64,000 nt of DNA. It comes from Podospora pseudoanserina (Eukaryota; Ascomycota; Sordariomycetes; Sordariales; Podosporaceae). The DNA is taken from positions 744,001-808,000 of the forward strand of contig NC_085924.1 in the NCBI RefSeq assembly GCF_035222485.1, given 5' to 3'. The notes below the pieces were generated by a model, which ran no database searches, was not told the origin of the DNA, and saw only the letters and a program-made list of their open reading frames with translations. Shown here one piece after another: positions 1 to 11,735 of this stretch; the stretch's first letter is position 1; the number at the start of each line of letters is the position of its first letter. The translations under genes and the position numbers were made by a program.

Positions 1-80
1 TATTTACAAAGCTTAGCACGGTTGTCAAATCCCATCCAAGAGCCCTTCCCATCCAGCATTGAAACACATTCCGCCAACTC

Positions 81-476
81 TTAGAATCCCAGCGCAGAGT
101 TGAATGCATCCGCGGTTGTCGCATCCTTGGTTCCCAAAGCCTGAACTTGGGCTTTCGCCTGCTCACACAAAGCTTTGGCCGCATCATTTGCCTCGCAAAC
201 GTTGGTGAGCTGATCGCAGACCCTATTGGTGATGATGTTCGGGTTCAGCGCCTCCTGCTGGCCTTCAGCCACAAGAGGATCGACAGGCAAGAAAGTTCCC
301 TCATCCGCCTGACGACCGGGGCGACCGAGGACGAAGTCGATGCTGGGGTTGCAAAGCCCAAAGTCGGGGGCCGCATTGGCGCCGTTATTGCCATTCTGGT
401 TCTGGCGAGCGCCAACAGCAGCAGCGGATGCGATTGAGGCCGCGAACAAAGCAACGAGGAGAGTCTTGGCGTACAT
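81..476 (-). CDS. Small secreted protein, four cysteines
   Basis: Single exon, 131 residues. The open frame extends further upstream, but the ATG at 476 starts a clear signal peptide (MYAKTLLVALFAASIASA), so I chose it. The mature part is short, with a Gln/Asn/Gly-rich stretch, then a conserved-looking body containing ITNRVCDQLTNVC and an ALGT..TADAFNSALGF tail. Four cysteines could form two disulfides. I recall similar short secreted proteins of unknown function in many Pezizomycotina, but assign no activity. It stands alone, transcribed toward the left edge. Secretion is well supported by the N-terminus; an effector or wall role would be guesswork. Confidence 0.75.
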   Translation of the reverse strand: MYAKTLLVALFAASIASAAAVGARQNQNGNNGANAAPDFGLCNPSIDFVLGRPGRQADEGTFLPVDPLVAEGQQEALNPNIITNRVCDQLTNVCEANDAAKALCEQAKAQVQALGTKDATTADAFNSALGF

Positions 477-1429
477 TTTGGGAGATTGATGTTGGATGGT
501 AGGTTGGTAAAGACCGACTGGCGGTTGGATGCAAAGATATGTACGTTCAAAGAATGAAACAGTTCCCAGAACTGGAAGTGCGAGATCAACTCTGAAAGAA
601 AGGACTGAAGAACAGCTGTTGTTGATGGATGTAAAGAACAAGTCGGAACCGATAGGCCACCCACGGCACCTTTAAAGAAAATATGGATTGCGCCTACAAT
701 TGCCTCTGCATTCTTGAAACGGCGATTTGGATCTCGCCTGGGCGTAGATCATACCGAGGTGTCTGAGTGAGACGGGTAGAAAGACAAGACGAGACAGCGT
801 CATAATGCAATGCGGTCTTGGCAACCACAACTTTGCCAAAGATCATTGACAATAGTGTCGATCTTTACTATTGGCATGCCAGTCTGTCATGCGGACGGCA
901 TATCTGAACCTGATCAGCAGTTGGCATTTACGCTCCTTGCCCTCAATCTTCTTTGCCGTCTAGCTCAAACACAACATGACCTTGTCACCTCTAAGGCTCC
1001 ACGTGAGCTTCGTCTGATACGTCCAAGGGTGTCGCGACGATATACCGTACAACCCATGAAATATGTTGAATGGAAATGGATTGTCTTGGAATTGTGCAGG
1101 TTGTTATTAAAATTATTCTTTTGTTCTTGATACCGTTATGTTGAGGTTGATTAGGTAAGAAGCACATTTATCACTTCCTTGTTATGGTGTCTTTTTAGAT
1201 GGTGAATGTCGGGTAGGTGCCTTCACTGCATCATTTACTCCAGTGATTGCTAGCTTGTTGGGAACTGAGCCGCCTCTTTGTAGGCCGTGGATGCCTGATG
1301 AATCTTCCATGGCTTGTGCAGCACTGCAAAGGGTCTTGCTCTCACTCCACGGCTGCTGCTGCGAAATGTGTTTGTTTACCACAAAAACCCCGCCTACCTA
1401 CCTACCTAGTTCAACGCGACCACAAGGTT
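477..1429. other. Intergenic, no gene seen
   Basis: Non-coding as far as I can see. It holds the promoter of the small secreted protein on its left side and a (CCTA)4 run near 1393-1408 just before the first recognisable LysM sequence. I searched here for the missing 5' part of the LysM gene (signal peptide exon, more LysM copies) and found none. Confidence 0.5.
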
Positions 1430-2246
1430 GGAAGACCGCAAAGCCGGGCCCCTACCCCTACTTTCTCCCCTGTCATGCCCGGTCACGCATCCAATTGCAA
1501 CCGCTGGGATAAGGTTCGTTCTGGTGACTAGTGTGACACACTCGCCGGCCGGAATGGTGTTTCCCTCGCCCAGCTCCGCAGCTGGAACACACAAATCAAC
1601 GCACAGTGCAACAATCTGTGGCTCGACTACTACGTCTGTGTTGGCATTCCAGGCGTAACTCCATCTCCAACGACAAGCACACCCACATCTGGCCCGATTC
1701 CCTCAGTTTCCCCAGTCATGCCTGGCTACTCATCCAACTGCAACCGCTGGTACAAGGTTCGTTCCGGGGACCAGTGCAATACCATTGCCAGCCGCAACGG
1801 TATCACCACAGCCCAGATCCGTACTTGGAATAGCCAGGTCAACGCTGGTAAGTTGAGCCTTCTTCCATACATCTGTCTTCGTGACTGAAGCAAGTTCTTT
1901 CGTACCCCGACTGACAAACATGACAGGCTGCACCAACCTCTGGCTCGACTACTACATTTGCATTGGCGTCCCCGTCACCGCACCGTCTCCTCTCATGCCT
2001 GGCACCGCCGGTACCTGTAACCGTTGGCACTTGGTTGCGTCTGGCGACCAGTGCGACAACATCGCCTCGAGAAACGGCATCACCGTGGCCCAGTTTAGGT
2101 CTTGGAACACGCAGGTCAATGCCGGTAAGTCTACCCATTTATCTCGTCGACGACAGACCCCTACTCCAGTGCTGACATGACTTGATTGTACCTACCTAGC
2201 CTGCACCAATCTTTGGTTGGGTTACTACGTGTGCACCCGTGCTTGA
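1430..2246 (+). pseudogene. Broken multi-LysM protein gene
   Basis: Three LysM-like units follow each other. Each has a CNRW..V.SGDQC core, a NGI(T/S)..Q.R.WN segment and a C.NLWL.YYVC end. LysM domains bind chitin or chito-oligosaccharides, and secreted multi-LysM proteins of fungi hide or protect wall chitin. Units 2 and 3 read cleanly if introns at 1848-1926 and 2125-2199 are removed; the frame ends at TGA 2244-2246. Unit 1 carries an in-frame TAG at 1529-1531 exactly where the other units have CAG (Gln of GDQC). No signal peptide or start exon is visible upstream. I therefore call a 5'-truncated, nonsense-disrupted relic. A short protein from ATG 1718 is possible but would lack a secretion signal. 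Confidence 0.65.
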
Positions 2247-2889
2247 GCCTGCTGCGGGGGCTTTGAGATGCTTGGTTTTATGAGTGATGAAGGAGGCTGT
2301 GGCTTTTACGGTCCTTCTGCCGGTTAGGAGTCTGCGTCAATTAGCAAAGTCCCAGGCTGAGATCACCGTTCTGGATTCATCTCAAGAATCAATCGAGGAT
2401 TCTAGAGACAGGAGGTTTACAAATATGGTGATTATGTAATTGTGGAGATAACCGCCGCGGAGTCTGATCTGGTTCCATGGCACGGATGACGTCTGCGGAA
2501 ATCAACGACAAGCAATGGTGCTCCAAATTGTCCATGTACTTGCTGCTCATCCAACATCTCATAGCACTGTGATTATCTTTGTTGTTTCTGTCATTTCCAG
2601 TGTATCTACCCGCGATCGGGTGTATTTATTACGTCTTCTTTTTTTGCGGCTTTGGGGCAACCAATTTGGGGAAAATGACTCCTATATTTAACCCGCAAGC
2701 ATCAAGTCTCCAAGATGGCCAAGCATTTCTCCACGTCGAGCTTTGGGAAGATTACTAATGACCATGGCCCGTTTGACAGCTGAACTTTGAATATATCTAT
2801 GCATCCTCATCATGTAAACTGACCATACGTTTCTTTAAACTTGAAATTTCGTCTCACACAGCATCGACTCTAGTTCTCCAATTTCCGGC
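2247..2889. other. Intergenic, no gene seen
   Basis: The 3' flank of the LysM relic and the presumed promoter of the oxidoreductase that starts at 2890. No further LysM units, RNA genes or repeats were recognised. Confidence 0.5.
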
Positions 2890-4105
2890 ATGCCTATTCC
2901 AGAGACATACAAAGCCTTCAGGCGCACCACCGGCGACCTGCCGAGGACCATCGTCCCCTCAACTGAACCCATGGTGCAAGAGCTTGCGCCGCACGATGTC
3001 CTCCTCAAGATCCACGCCGTCTCCCTCAACTTCCGTGATGTCGGCATGCTGAACGGGCGCTACCCGGTGGATGTGATTGAGCGTGGCATTCCGTGCTCCG
3101 ACGCAGCTGCTGAGGTTGCGGCTATCGGAAGCGCGGTGAAGGATTTCGCCATCGGAGACCATGTTTCGGTCAATTTCGATCTCGGCCATCTTGTTGCAGG
3201 GGATGACGAACCGATGCAGGCACTTGGGGGTGATGTTGATGGCGTTCTGAGGGAGTATGCGGTTTTTGAGGATAAGGAGCTTGTGCAATTGCCCAAGCAC
3301 TTGTCGTGGGAAGAGGCATCCACTATCGCGTGTGCCGGTGTCACGGCTTGGACTGCTCTCGACAACTTGAAAGCGCCGAATCCTAGAAGTGCCTTGTTGC
3401 AAGGTTTGTGTCTCATTTACTGACCCATGATAGTGAAATAGTGACTGACGGATTGAGCTAGGCACGGGAGGCGTCAGTCTGTTTGCTTTGCTGATATGCC
3501 TTGCCGCGGGCGTCAAACCAATCATCACGTCCTCCTCTGACAAAAAACTTGAGGAAATCCGAAAGCTCGGCTCTGATGTCGGTACCATTAACTACAAGAC
3601 CGTCTCTGACCAAGTCTCGGAAGTGAAGCGCCTCACCGACGGCAAGGGCGTCGACTTTGTCATTAACAACACTGGACCGGCGTCTCTTCCGGAAGATATC
3701 AGTTTCTTGCGTTCACGTGGTGGTGTCGTCTCTCTTGTTGGCTTTTTGGCCGGCTTCAATGGCGACTGGCAGCCAAGTGCTATCATGGCGTTGATGTCGA
3801 AGTTTGCGAAGTTGAAGTAAGCTATTTCCACCGCCATAAAAACATATTGTTTTGTCTTTTCCTTTGTTTCTTTTTTCCTCTGGATTGCCAAGGACAATGA
3901 TTCCACTAACGATGAGTGATCCAGGGGTATTGGTGTCGGCTCCAAGCAGGATTTCGTGGAGCTGAATCAGTTTCTGGCTGAGAAAAAGGTATCCCTTGCC
4001 CCGCTCGTTGACCGAGTCTTTACGTTTGATGAATCCCCGGCCGCGTTCGACTATTTGTACTCTGGCAGCCATGTGGGCAAGGTCATTATCAAGGTGCAGG
4101 ACTAG
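2890..4105 (+). CDS. Zinc-less medium-chain oxidoreductase (quinone reductase-like)
   Basis: Exons 2890-3403, 3462-3816 and 3925-4105 join in frame to 349 residues, the normal length for the MDR superfamily. Residues 1 to about 130 form the GroES-like part with the SLNFRDVGMLNGRYP signature of quinone-oxidoreductase-type members. The nucleotide-binding Rossmann core starts at QGTGGVSLFAL (from Gln171), a glycine pattern typical of NADPH users. The catalytic-zinc ligands of alcohol dehydrogenases are absent, so a zinc-independent NAD(P)H-dependent reduction of a quinone or enone is the likely reaction; the substrate cannot be read. No signal peptide, so cytosolic. It has no obvious functional partner beside it. 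The family is sure, the specific activity is not. Confidence 0.9.
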
Positions 4106-5112
4106 ACATGACCTCCTTAGCACATTGCTAGCTGGAGGTCTTGCGCGAAGACGAGCTTGTAGGCTACTGGTGGCATGATGTTCATTTTGAAGGATGTGGG
4201 CAATTGTAATATGATCCAACGGATTCTGCATGGGATGAAGATATGAGGGTGGCTTTGGCACGCGAACGGAATTAGGGAACAATGTTTGTCTGGTCTTTTC
4301 ATCGAAGTGTCTTCACATGTTCTGCGCCTTGTAGTACATCCTCTCAGAATCAACAGTTTTAGAATACAAATGGTACGTCTCCCGCTAGTTTCCATTGGCA
4401 TGGGAATCTCCAACCTTGCTCAAGTTCTCCAAACATATATTGATCAGGCATTTCTTCATGGGCGTGGTGCTGCTATCAAACACTTTACTACCTTACGGAG
4501 GCTGAGATGAACAACTGAAGAAGCTGAGAGAAACGACTGAAGTATCTGGGATTTGGCTGAGGCTAAGGACCAAGAGAGCTTGGACAAAGGGTTACTAGGT
4601 AGGTAACAAGCTCATATGGCCTTAGACAACTGGCCCTGCCACCCATTTCAACCACTGTTACAGAGCAACACCCCCCGCAATATAATCCTTCCGAATACCA
4701 CACCGTCACAATACTCCACAATATCTCCCCTTCTCTCCTCACACAGCCTCACCAGCAATCTTTCCAAACACAAGGTACTTATGCAGAAGCCGCCCCATTG
4801 GACTTGCCTACCTACTGTGGTATATTACTGAAAGGCAGGAGCGCACTATGTCTTTGAGGTAGTACCTATCTTACAATGCATTGTGGTTTATTGTGTAGGC
4901 ATCTATGTATAGGTACCTTGGTGGGCAAACCGGTGCCAAGTCAAATCAAGCGAGTGTGGGCAAAGAAACGCCTATTTCCCCCCTGACAGTTACATGTGCT
5001 TACTGAGCGCATCTCTATAGAACCTGAATAGATCACTCTCACAACCTTCAGTTTTGCGTCCCATGCGGGACCAGAACCCCAACCTTGACGCCCCCATCAA
5101 CCTCAGAGTTGC
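4106..5112. other. Intergenic, no gene seen
   Basis: Between two convergent genes (oxidoreductase on +, NPP1 protein on -). Short unrelated open frames only; no tRNA, transposon or repeat recognised. Confidence 0.5.
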
Positions 5113-6029
5113 TCAGCTATCCGAGTCAGGGTTGAAGCCAGGCACCTGATCACCAGCCGCCGCCTTCAGAGCAGCAGCAAAGTCGGCATCATTGAGCTTC
5201 GGCTTGGCATCCTGGTGGAAGTTGACCAACTTTGTCCGCAAGTCAACAGTCGGGTAGTGGTTCCATCCGACCAGCTCACCGAGAAACCACTCGCCGGTGT
5301 AATTCTCGATATCATCGTCGGCCTCGGCGGCCATCCTGACGCAGTGAGTCAGGCCGCCATCCTTGTGGTAGACGATCTTGGCGCGTGTGCCATCGTGCAG
5401 GCGCGGCTCGTTGGTAGCTGTCGGGTACTCATTGTGGCATGAGGGAGCGACACGCTTGACTTGGTCGTCCTGGACGAACACAATGACGTGCTCCCAGTCG
5501 TGGGGGTGACCGTTGCCCCAGGCGGGACCGCAGATGAGCTGGTCCTTCTCGAAATAGTACTCGTACATGATGGCACACCATCCCTGGTGTCAATCGCGAG
5601 TTAGCAGGTGATTGGAAAAGTCCGCCGGAAGGGGGAACTTACATTGTTGCACCGCGCGCGACTGTAGACGTTGTTGCTTTGCAGGCGGTTCTCCTCACGG
5701 CAATTTTGGGCCAGGCAACCAGGGGGCACGCCGTCACCGGGGTTATGAATTCCGTTATTGAGGTTGCCCTGGTCGTCCATGGCCGAGGTGTAGTAACAAC
5801 CATCGCCGTCAAAGTCCAAGACAGGTTGGAACCGGTGCTCAATCTCGTCGGCACCGTTGGGCAATCTTCCGATCACATCACGCTTGGTGATGTTGACCTC
5901 GGGGTCAAGGCCAATCGTCGTCAGGAACGAAGGCGTGGACAAGGCAGCGTTGGCGCTGGCGACGGGGGAGGCACGCACGCCGGAGAGAACAGCGGCGCCG
6001 ACGATGAAGGCGGCGGTAAGGGAAGACAT
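5113..6029 (-). CDS. Secreted NPP1/NLP-type protein
   Basis: Exon 1 is 6029-5643, the intron is 5642-5584, and exon 2 is 5583-5113; the product has 285 residues. A signal peptide covers about residues 1-20. The family hallmark, the heptapeptide motif, lies at residues 154-160 and reads GHPHDWE; the usual form is GHRHDWE, so Arg is replaced by Pro. Upstream are the family-typical DGDGCYYTSAMD segment and a cysteine-containing NGWCAIMYEYYF stretch. NLPs are secreted proteins; some bind plant sphingolipids and permeabilise eudicot membranes, while many in saprotrophs are non-cytolytic with unknown roles. The Asp/His/Glu residues that hold the metal ion appear present. Cytolytic activity cannot be inferred from sequence here. 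Confidence 0.92.
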
Positions 6030-7631
6030 GTCGAAGATGTTTTTCTGTTGGTTCCTGAAGTCTAAGGTATGGTTGCTTGCTCTTGTTGGGCTTTATGAGG
6101 CTGGATGAGGATGAGAAGTGGGAAACATGACTCCATGTCGACATGAACTGGGTTTTATATACCTGTCCTAAGCATTACCAACAGCACGTAAACTACAAGT
6201 TATCTCTTCAGTCTCGGCGTAAGGATGCGCAAGGCATTCCATCGCCATAGTTGGTTAGGTCTTCGACTCCCAGAGTCCGAGACCATCCTTCAGCTTACTG
6301 TCGATCTGTGAGGCTGCAAGGTTGCCCGCCGTAAAGGTTTGATCACTTAAGTAAGAGGAAATTGACAAGATCAACATGATCCTTGGTTTATTCTGTATCA
6401 GGTATATCAAAAGGACTGCTGTGCTGGGGACCACAAACGCCGACTCCCATGTGTAGAAGGTAGCACGCTGAAATGGCACAGGCCTAGTTACGTCAACTCT
6501 GTTAGCCGAGCCTTAGCGCTAGATGTGCTATGATTTGGTAGGAAGAGGGTATGACGCAGTGAAGATAGGTGGTATTGGAGACGCTTACCTGTGTTGTTGA
6601 TGTTCCTTCGTGCCACCTTGGCAGGGGCTGAGTCCGGCGCAGTGGTACTACATGTTATTACTTCTCCGACCTTGCCTCGAAGCCGTTTTCTTCCAGACTA
6701 CAGAGAGTACCATGACTTCTTCATAGCACCTCAGCTCCAGTAAACCAAGTCATGACATGACGTATCTCGAGGAGAATCTCGATGGACAACCTGACAACGA
6801 TTGTCAGCCTGACCATGAGCGGTGTCAGCATAGCTCCGAAAGGCATCTCCTGGGACCCCAGCTACCCAAATGACCTGGCCTATATGGAACCCACTCCTCC
6901 TGTGATATTAGAGGCAATGGCCGCACGGGACCTGGTGACCTCAGTGAGTACTGGTAATCTTCTTACGGATATAGAGACTCAAATGCGTTCTTCCATCACC
7001 CACTTGCACCTGAACATCGTCAGCAGGTTTTCTGACTTTCTAGGATCAGCCAAGTCATTGTCGATTGGCTGTTGCACTCAAATCAAAATGAATACCTATA
7101 TGCAGACCATCGCGTAAACTAATGCATGGAAGCCGGACCTTGATTCTTGGTCAGATCCGTGGCACCCAGACAGGAACAAAAGTTGGTACAAAGTGGCACG
7201 GTTCCTCGGACTCCAGCTTCCTCGCCCGGCAGGCAAGTCCTTTTAGGCTGCTGCGCAGTCACTTATTGATCGTCACTGCTCTCGTCAGCAGCCTAACTGC
7301 TCAAATTAATGATCACCAGTGCTAACTCCTTCTTCTGTTCTATTTTCGAGAGGCAGGTATACAAAATTTGCACGCAAGGCTTGGCCACCAAGTCACCACC
7401 TAGGTGGATCTGCCGTATTCCCTCCCAATCTCAAGTGCCCCCAGCCCCTTTCTCTTTTTCACACTACCAGTCTGACCTCGGATTCATTTCATCCAGGACG
7501 TCTTTTATGTTCCTCATCATGTCCGTTTTTCATCACCAAGAAGCTCCCTTCAACAGCCGGGAATACCTGGACTACACAGCAAGTTAGTACCTAGGTAGAT
7601 ATATACCCTATCTCCATGACCTGTACCCTCA
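6030..7631. other. Intergenic, no convincing gene
   Basis: About 1.6 kb upstream of the NPP1 gene. A 111-codon frame starts with ATG at 6782 (+) but shows no family, splice or codon signal that persuades me. No RNA gene or repeat seen. Confidence 0.45.
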
Positions 7632-8867
7632 TCAAGGACCCGAGGAAGAAACAGGATGCTGCCAAGCCTGGTACGCAATCCATGTCTGGTAACAGGTGAC
7701 CGCCAACGACGCCATACCAAGCAGCACAGCAAAAGCAACACCGCAGAGGGTAGCCATCAGCATGTACCTCGCCCCGCTCTTCCGTTCCAGTCGCCTGCCG
7801 AGCCAGCCCCGTGGCCTGGGAGTCTGCAGCTCATTGTGCAGCTCGGCCAGCCTGTCGGCCAGAAATACGTATTCGATGCTCTCCTCGCCTGTCTTGCGTA
7901 TGGCGCTGACCTCCAGGTGCTGGATATCAGGATCAAGAGAGTATTGTTCTGTCAGAGACCGGAGAAGCCTTTTTGACTTTGGCTCGCTCAACGGAAAGAT
8001 GATGCTTTGGAGGGAATCTAGAATCTCGAGAACCAGTTGACGCGGGAGAGCTCCACTGTTGTGTTGTTAGACAGCTGGTTTCTCTTTTGTTTCGGAGGGA
8101 AACTCAGATACTTACACTCTGATAGAGTTAGATGGAAGGGAAAAGTCTCCATCACTTTTCGTCAGCCGAAGCTGTTCTTTGAGGAACGCGGTATGGTGAT
8201 AAATTTCGAGTGTATTCTGGTTTCGATCCCATTTCAAGTGGTCCTGAATATCGTGGGTATCCCGAAACCGCATTCGTAGTCGTTTTTGGAGTTTGACGGC
8301 ACGAAGTTCTGACTTCATCTCGATGGAAGAAAGGCTCTCGTTGAAGCTGAGAATCGGATGGCTCGTGGTGGGAAATAGGTCCTGTATGTATTTGCTAAAC
8401 GGAACGTCATCCTTCCAATGGAGCCTGTATGTCCCCGTCTCTAGACGGTCCGGTGACTGATAGAGCGCTGAACAATCTATCATGGTGAGGACATTGACCA
8501 CAAGACTGCTGGCATTGAGCAGATTACTTCGCCTTGGTTCGCTGTGGGCCCCTTGATTGGCGATGAAGTCACAAAGCTCTGCTCGGGTGAGATCCGGGTT
8601 TGCCTTTAATTGGAGAATCGCATGGTGAAGATCCTGGTGTGTCTTGAATAGCCTGTTTTCGGGAGAGCAGCTGTCGACATAGTTCAAGATCAGTGCTTTG
8701 TAAAACTGGAAAAATCGTTGAAGTTGGCCGATTCGTCGATGAGGACAGCTCCTTGAATTGCACTCTTTCTCAGACTCAAGATCATTGCAAAATTCCCAGC
8801 CCCAAAGGACTTTTCCCAGCCTTGGAAAGAGTGAATCTTCGACAGAATTCAGTGGTAGTGCAGACAT
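7632..8867 (-). CDS. Fungal protein of unknown function with C-terminal membrane anchor
   Basis: Exon 1 runs 8867-8116, the intron 8115-8056 contains a CTAAC branch motif, and exon 2 runs 8055-7632; 391 residues. I chose ATG 8867 because the longer frame has no ATG. The body is soluble and helical with scattered Cys (FCNDLESEKEC..RSCPHRR near the N-terminus). The last 44 residues hold a basic PRPRGWLGRRLERKSGAR segment followed by a single hydrophobic helix at about 351-373 and an aromatic YQAWQHP end. This suggests a tail-anchored or single-pass membrane protein facing the cytosol. I recall the same C-terminal arrangement in uncharacterised filamentous-fungal proteins. It lies divergently to the protease gene at 9313; a functional link is inference only. 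Confidence 0.8.
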
Positions 8868-9312
8868 GGCGGTTCGTAGATCCAAGTAAATCAATCTTGG
8901 TGAAGGAAATCAAGCCTCGATCACAAGTCTGTAAGTAGGTGATTGAAGTATTGTAACACACCCCATGACTGGCTTCGGGTTTCGGTGAGTGTACAATAGC
9001 TGCTGATGCCGGACTCGGGGAATGCTTGCGCATCTAGGCAACGCAGTCCAATCGCAGATCTTGGCTCAAGCCTTCACGCATCGCGGGCGGCGGCGCAGTT
9101 GCTCAGCCTTTGGGCAGCCAGCATTGGGTACCGATCAGCAAGTGCGGGGATATAGGCCTCGTTCTGCGTGCAATTGTGTCTGGATGGATCATCCCGTAGG
9201 TACGTCAAGCGAATTTTGGATGACTGCGGAAGGCATCCTCTTCTGACATCTTTGTCTCCCTCCCCCTTCCCATCGACGACCACTGGAATTCTACCTTTAA
9301 TTACCTGTTAGC
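8868..9312. promoter_or_regulatory. Shared divergent promoter region
   Basis: 445 bp separate the start codons of the tail-anchored protein (-) and the trypsin-like protease (+), so both promoters must lie here. I recognise no specific operator or TATA element. Confidence 0.45.
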
Positions 9313-11504
9313 ATGACGTCTCTACTTCGCGCGATCAAGATTCAGAACCACAGTTCCGACAATACTGCACTTCTGCCAATGCGAGTCAACCCTCCTCGTG
9401 CTGAACCGGATGCTGCCCAGCTGAAAGAGAAGCTTGCTTCTCTAAATCTAAAGGGCGATGTTTCCGTTGCGCAAATCAGCACGGAGCTCGAAAAGTCTCC
9501 CAGTCCGCAAGATGCGGATGCATTCTCTGTAGACGCGGGCGGAGCCGATTCAGGCTACGGGTCAACTGCTTCCACTCCCCAAGAAAACAAACAAAATTTC
9601 TTGGATCGGACATCGGTCCCTGTCTCTGTTCCTCAGGTCTTCGACAAGCCAATTTCCGACGACCAACGGGATCGTTTCTTCGACTTCAGATATCAATACA
9701 CCAACTCGCTCTGGAAAGCGATATCCAAGGGGAATAAGAAAGCGCACCCGGGGGACATTTCAATGAAGTTGAAGTACATGGGCTCTGACGAGGAGTCGGC
9801 CAAGCTTTTCATCGTTATACAGTGTGAGAAACGCGTTGCAAAAAGGGTGAGACACTTTTTTGCTCAGGAACACATCCAACAAGATCTGAAGCCCGAGTTC
9901 GAAGTCTATATATTAGACAAGGGTGTAATACGCCTGTCAACAGAGGACACGCTTGATGTCTTTGCCCATCTTGACGGGAGAGTTACGTTTTGTGGTATGA
10001 GTATCCGTATGGTGGTCGATGCAGCAGAAACGATTGCAACATTTGGCGGCTTAATAACTGTCACCAGAGGGGAAATCACTGAGGTGTTTGGGCTCACAGC
10101 AAGTCATCCAGTGGAAGGGAGCAATGACCTTGACCGGTCGGATGACGATGATTTCGACTCAGAGGAGTTTACAGACACAGATTCGATATCTGAGCTAAAC
10201 GAGAGCGACGCATACCCACAACCGAGCCAATCTCCGAAGTTAAATGCGATGACCTCGATTGGTAAAGTCGCCCATGATTCCCTTCGCCTTTCCTCAACAA
10301 CTTCAGCCAACCATGACTGGGCTCTGATCAAGTTGAACACTGCCGTTCTTCTCCCCAACCTCGCCCCCGATAGCCACCCGCCAAGCATTTTTGGAATCAA
10401 TCTGTTAGCCTCCAGAGTGCCGTTGCAACCACAGCAGAAGATAGACGTGGTTGTTATGACCAGCCACGGTCTCCAAAAGGGATCTCTAGTGTCTAATGGG
10501 TCATCTATCATGATGTTCCCAGGAAGGTCCTTTTTGCAGACTCTAGACCTCGTCCTGCGCTCCGACTCAGGTATGATGGTCAACCCTCGCCCTTTCCATG
10601 CTGACACATAGCTAATATCTATTTAGAGCTCCGTCCTGGAGATTCGGGATCATGGGTGGTGAGCGAGACCACACACGAAGTATACGGTCACGTCATATCC
10701 GTGGATGCGCTTGGCGAGGCTCATGTAGTCCCTTTAGAGAGCACATTGTCTGATATTCGAGCACAGCTTGATGTGGATGAAGTCGCTCTCCCAACAAAGG
10801 CCGATCTGGAACTGTCTTGGACCGAAACGCCAAAGATCACAGGGGATTCCGCTATGCCCATGGGCGACTGTGAGCTTGGCCAAGACCATGATATAGCAGA
10901 GACCCAACACAAAGTCGGCTTGCATGGCCTCACCCAAGAAAAGCATCAGCCAGCTTGCACGATACGAGAGATTACGGACTCCTCAGACAGCGCCTTGTCA
11001 GTTCTGCAGCCCGTTCTTAGAGTTCCACTGCCTCTGAGCGCCCTCGCGGAGCAATCCAGGCAATTCGCCAAAAAACAGAACGAAGTCTATCTTTTCAGAA
11101 AACTTTTAGACAGCCACGTGACAACTCGTGGGGAGCAGTCTACATCCACCCTACCATCTTTGCACCCTATGACAGATGCCCTGTCAGGGAGCTCGAAAAG
11201 AAATGGAAAGCAACGATTGAGCGGTCTATATCACCGACTGAAGGTGAGGCTTTCGAGAAGGAACAAGGTGTTGGAGACTCGTGAAAGGGTGATGAACTGG
11301 GTGACCCCTCCGTCCGCGACTTCATATCCCCGTGTTTCGCCCTATAGCCAGGTCGATTCACCGCATCATCAGCAGAGCGTGCATTCGTCTGCAAAACCTT
11401 CCATCGAGCGTGACTCAGGTTATTCATCCATGAATAGCACGCCGGCGCCCAGGCCACTTTTGTCAACTGATTCGCCAAGCAACCTCTTAGAATATTCCGG
11501 TTAA
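9313..11504 (+). CDS. Cytosolic trypsin-like serine protease
   Basis: Exons 9313-10570 and 10627-11504 give 711 residues. There is no signal peptide. The N-terminal ~240 residues are of unknown fold, with a Ser-rich stretch. A chymotrypsin-fold triad is then visible in the right order: His265 in GLTASHP, Asp335 in NHDWALIKL and Ser426 in GDSGSW. The spacing (70 and 91 residues) resembles that of the family (57/102/195 in chymotrypsin numbering). The intron falls just before the GDSG motif, and removing it restores the motif in frame. The C-terminal ~250 residues are low-complexity, ending in a DSGYSS motif that echoes DSGYGS at residues 79-84. Intracellular trypsin-like domains occur in fungi and may act as effectors of immune-type receptors. 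Here no receptor domain is fused, and the next gene encodes a HET protein. Protease activity is likely; the substrate is unknown. Confidence 0.8.
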
Positions 11505-11735
11505 CATCTTGAGTGTCAGGTGAGTGTCTAACTACAGACCAGGGGGTTGAGGCCCAATCTATAGATCAATAGACGTTGGATAGCCCTGAAACCATCCTTA
11601 CCTGGATGCTTACCTTTCCAGATTTCGTGTTTGTGCTGTGCCACCTTATGTATGCCATGAATCAACGTTACCCCGCACTCCAAGACGCGGAGCACCATTT
11701 ATCCACAAGGCACTATCTACCTCTTGAAGCCAAAC

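Noticed and set aside
6782-7117. 111-codon open frame with ATG
   Set aside because: No signal peptide, family or splice evidence, and it is isolated in a long intergenic stretch.
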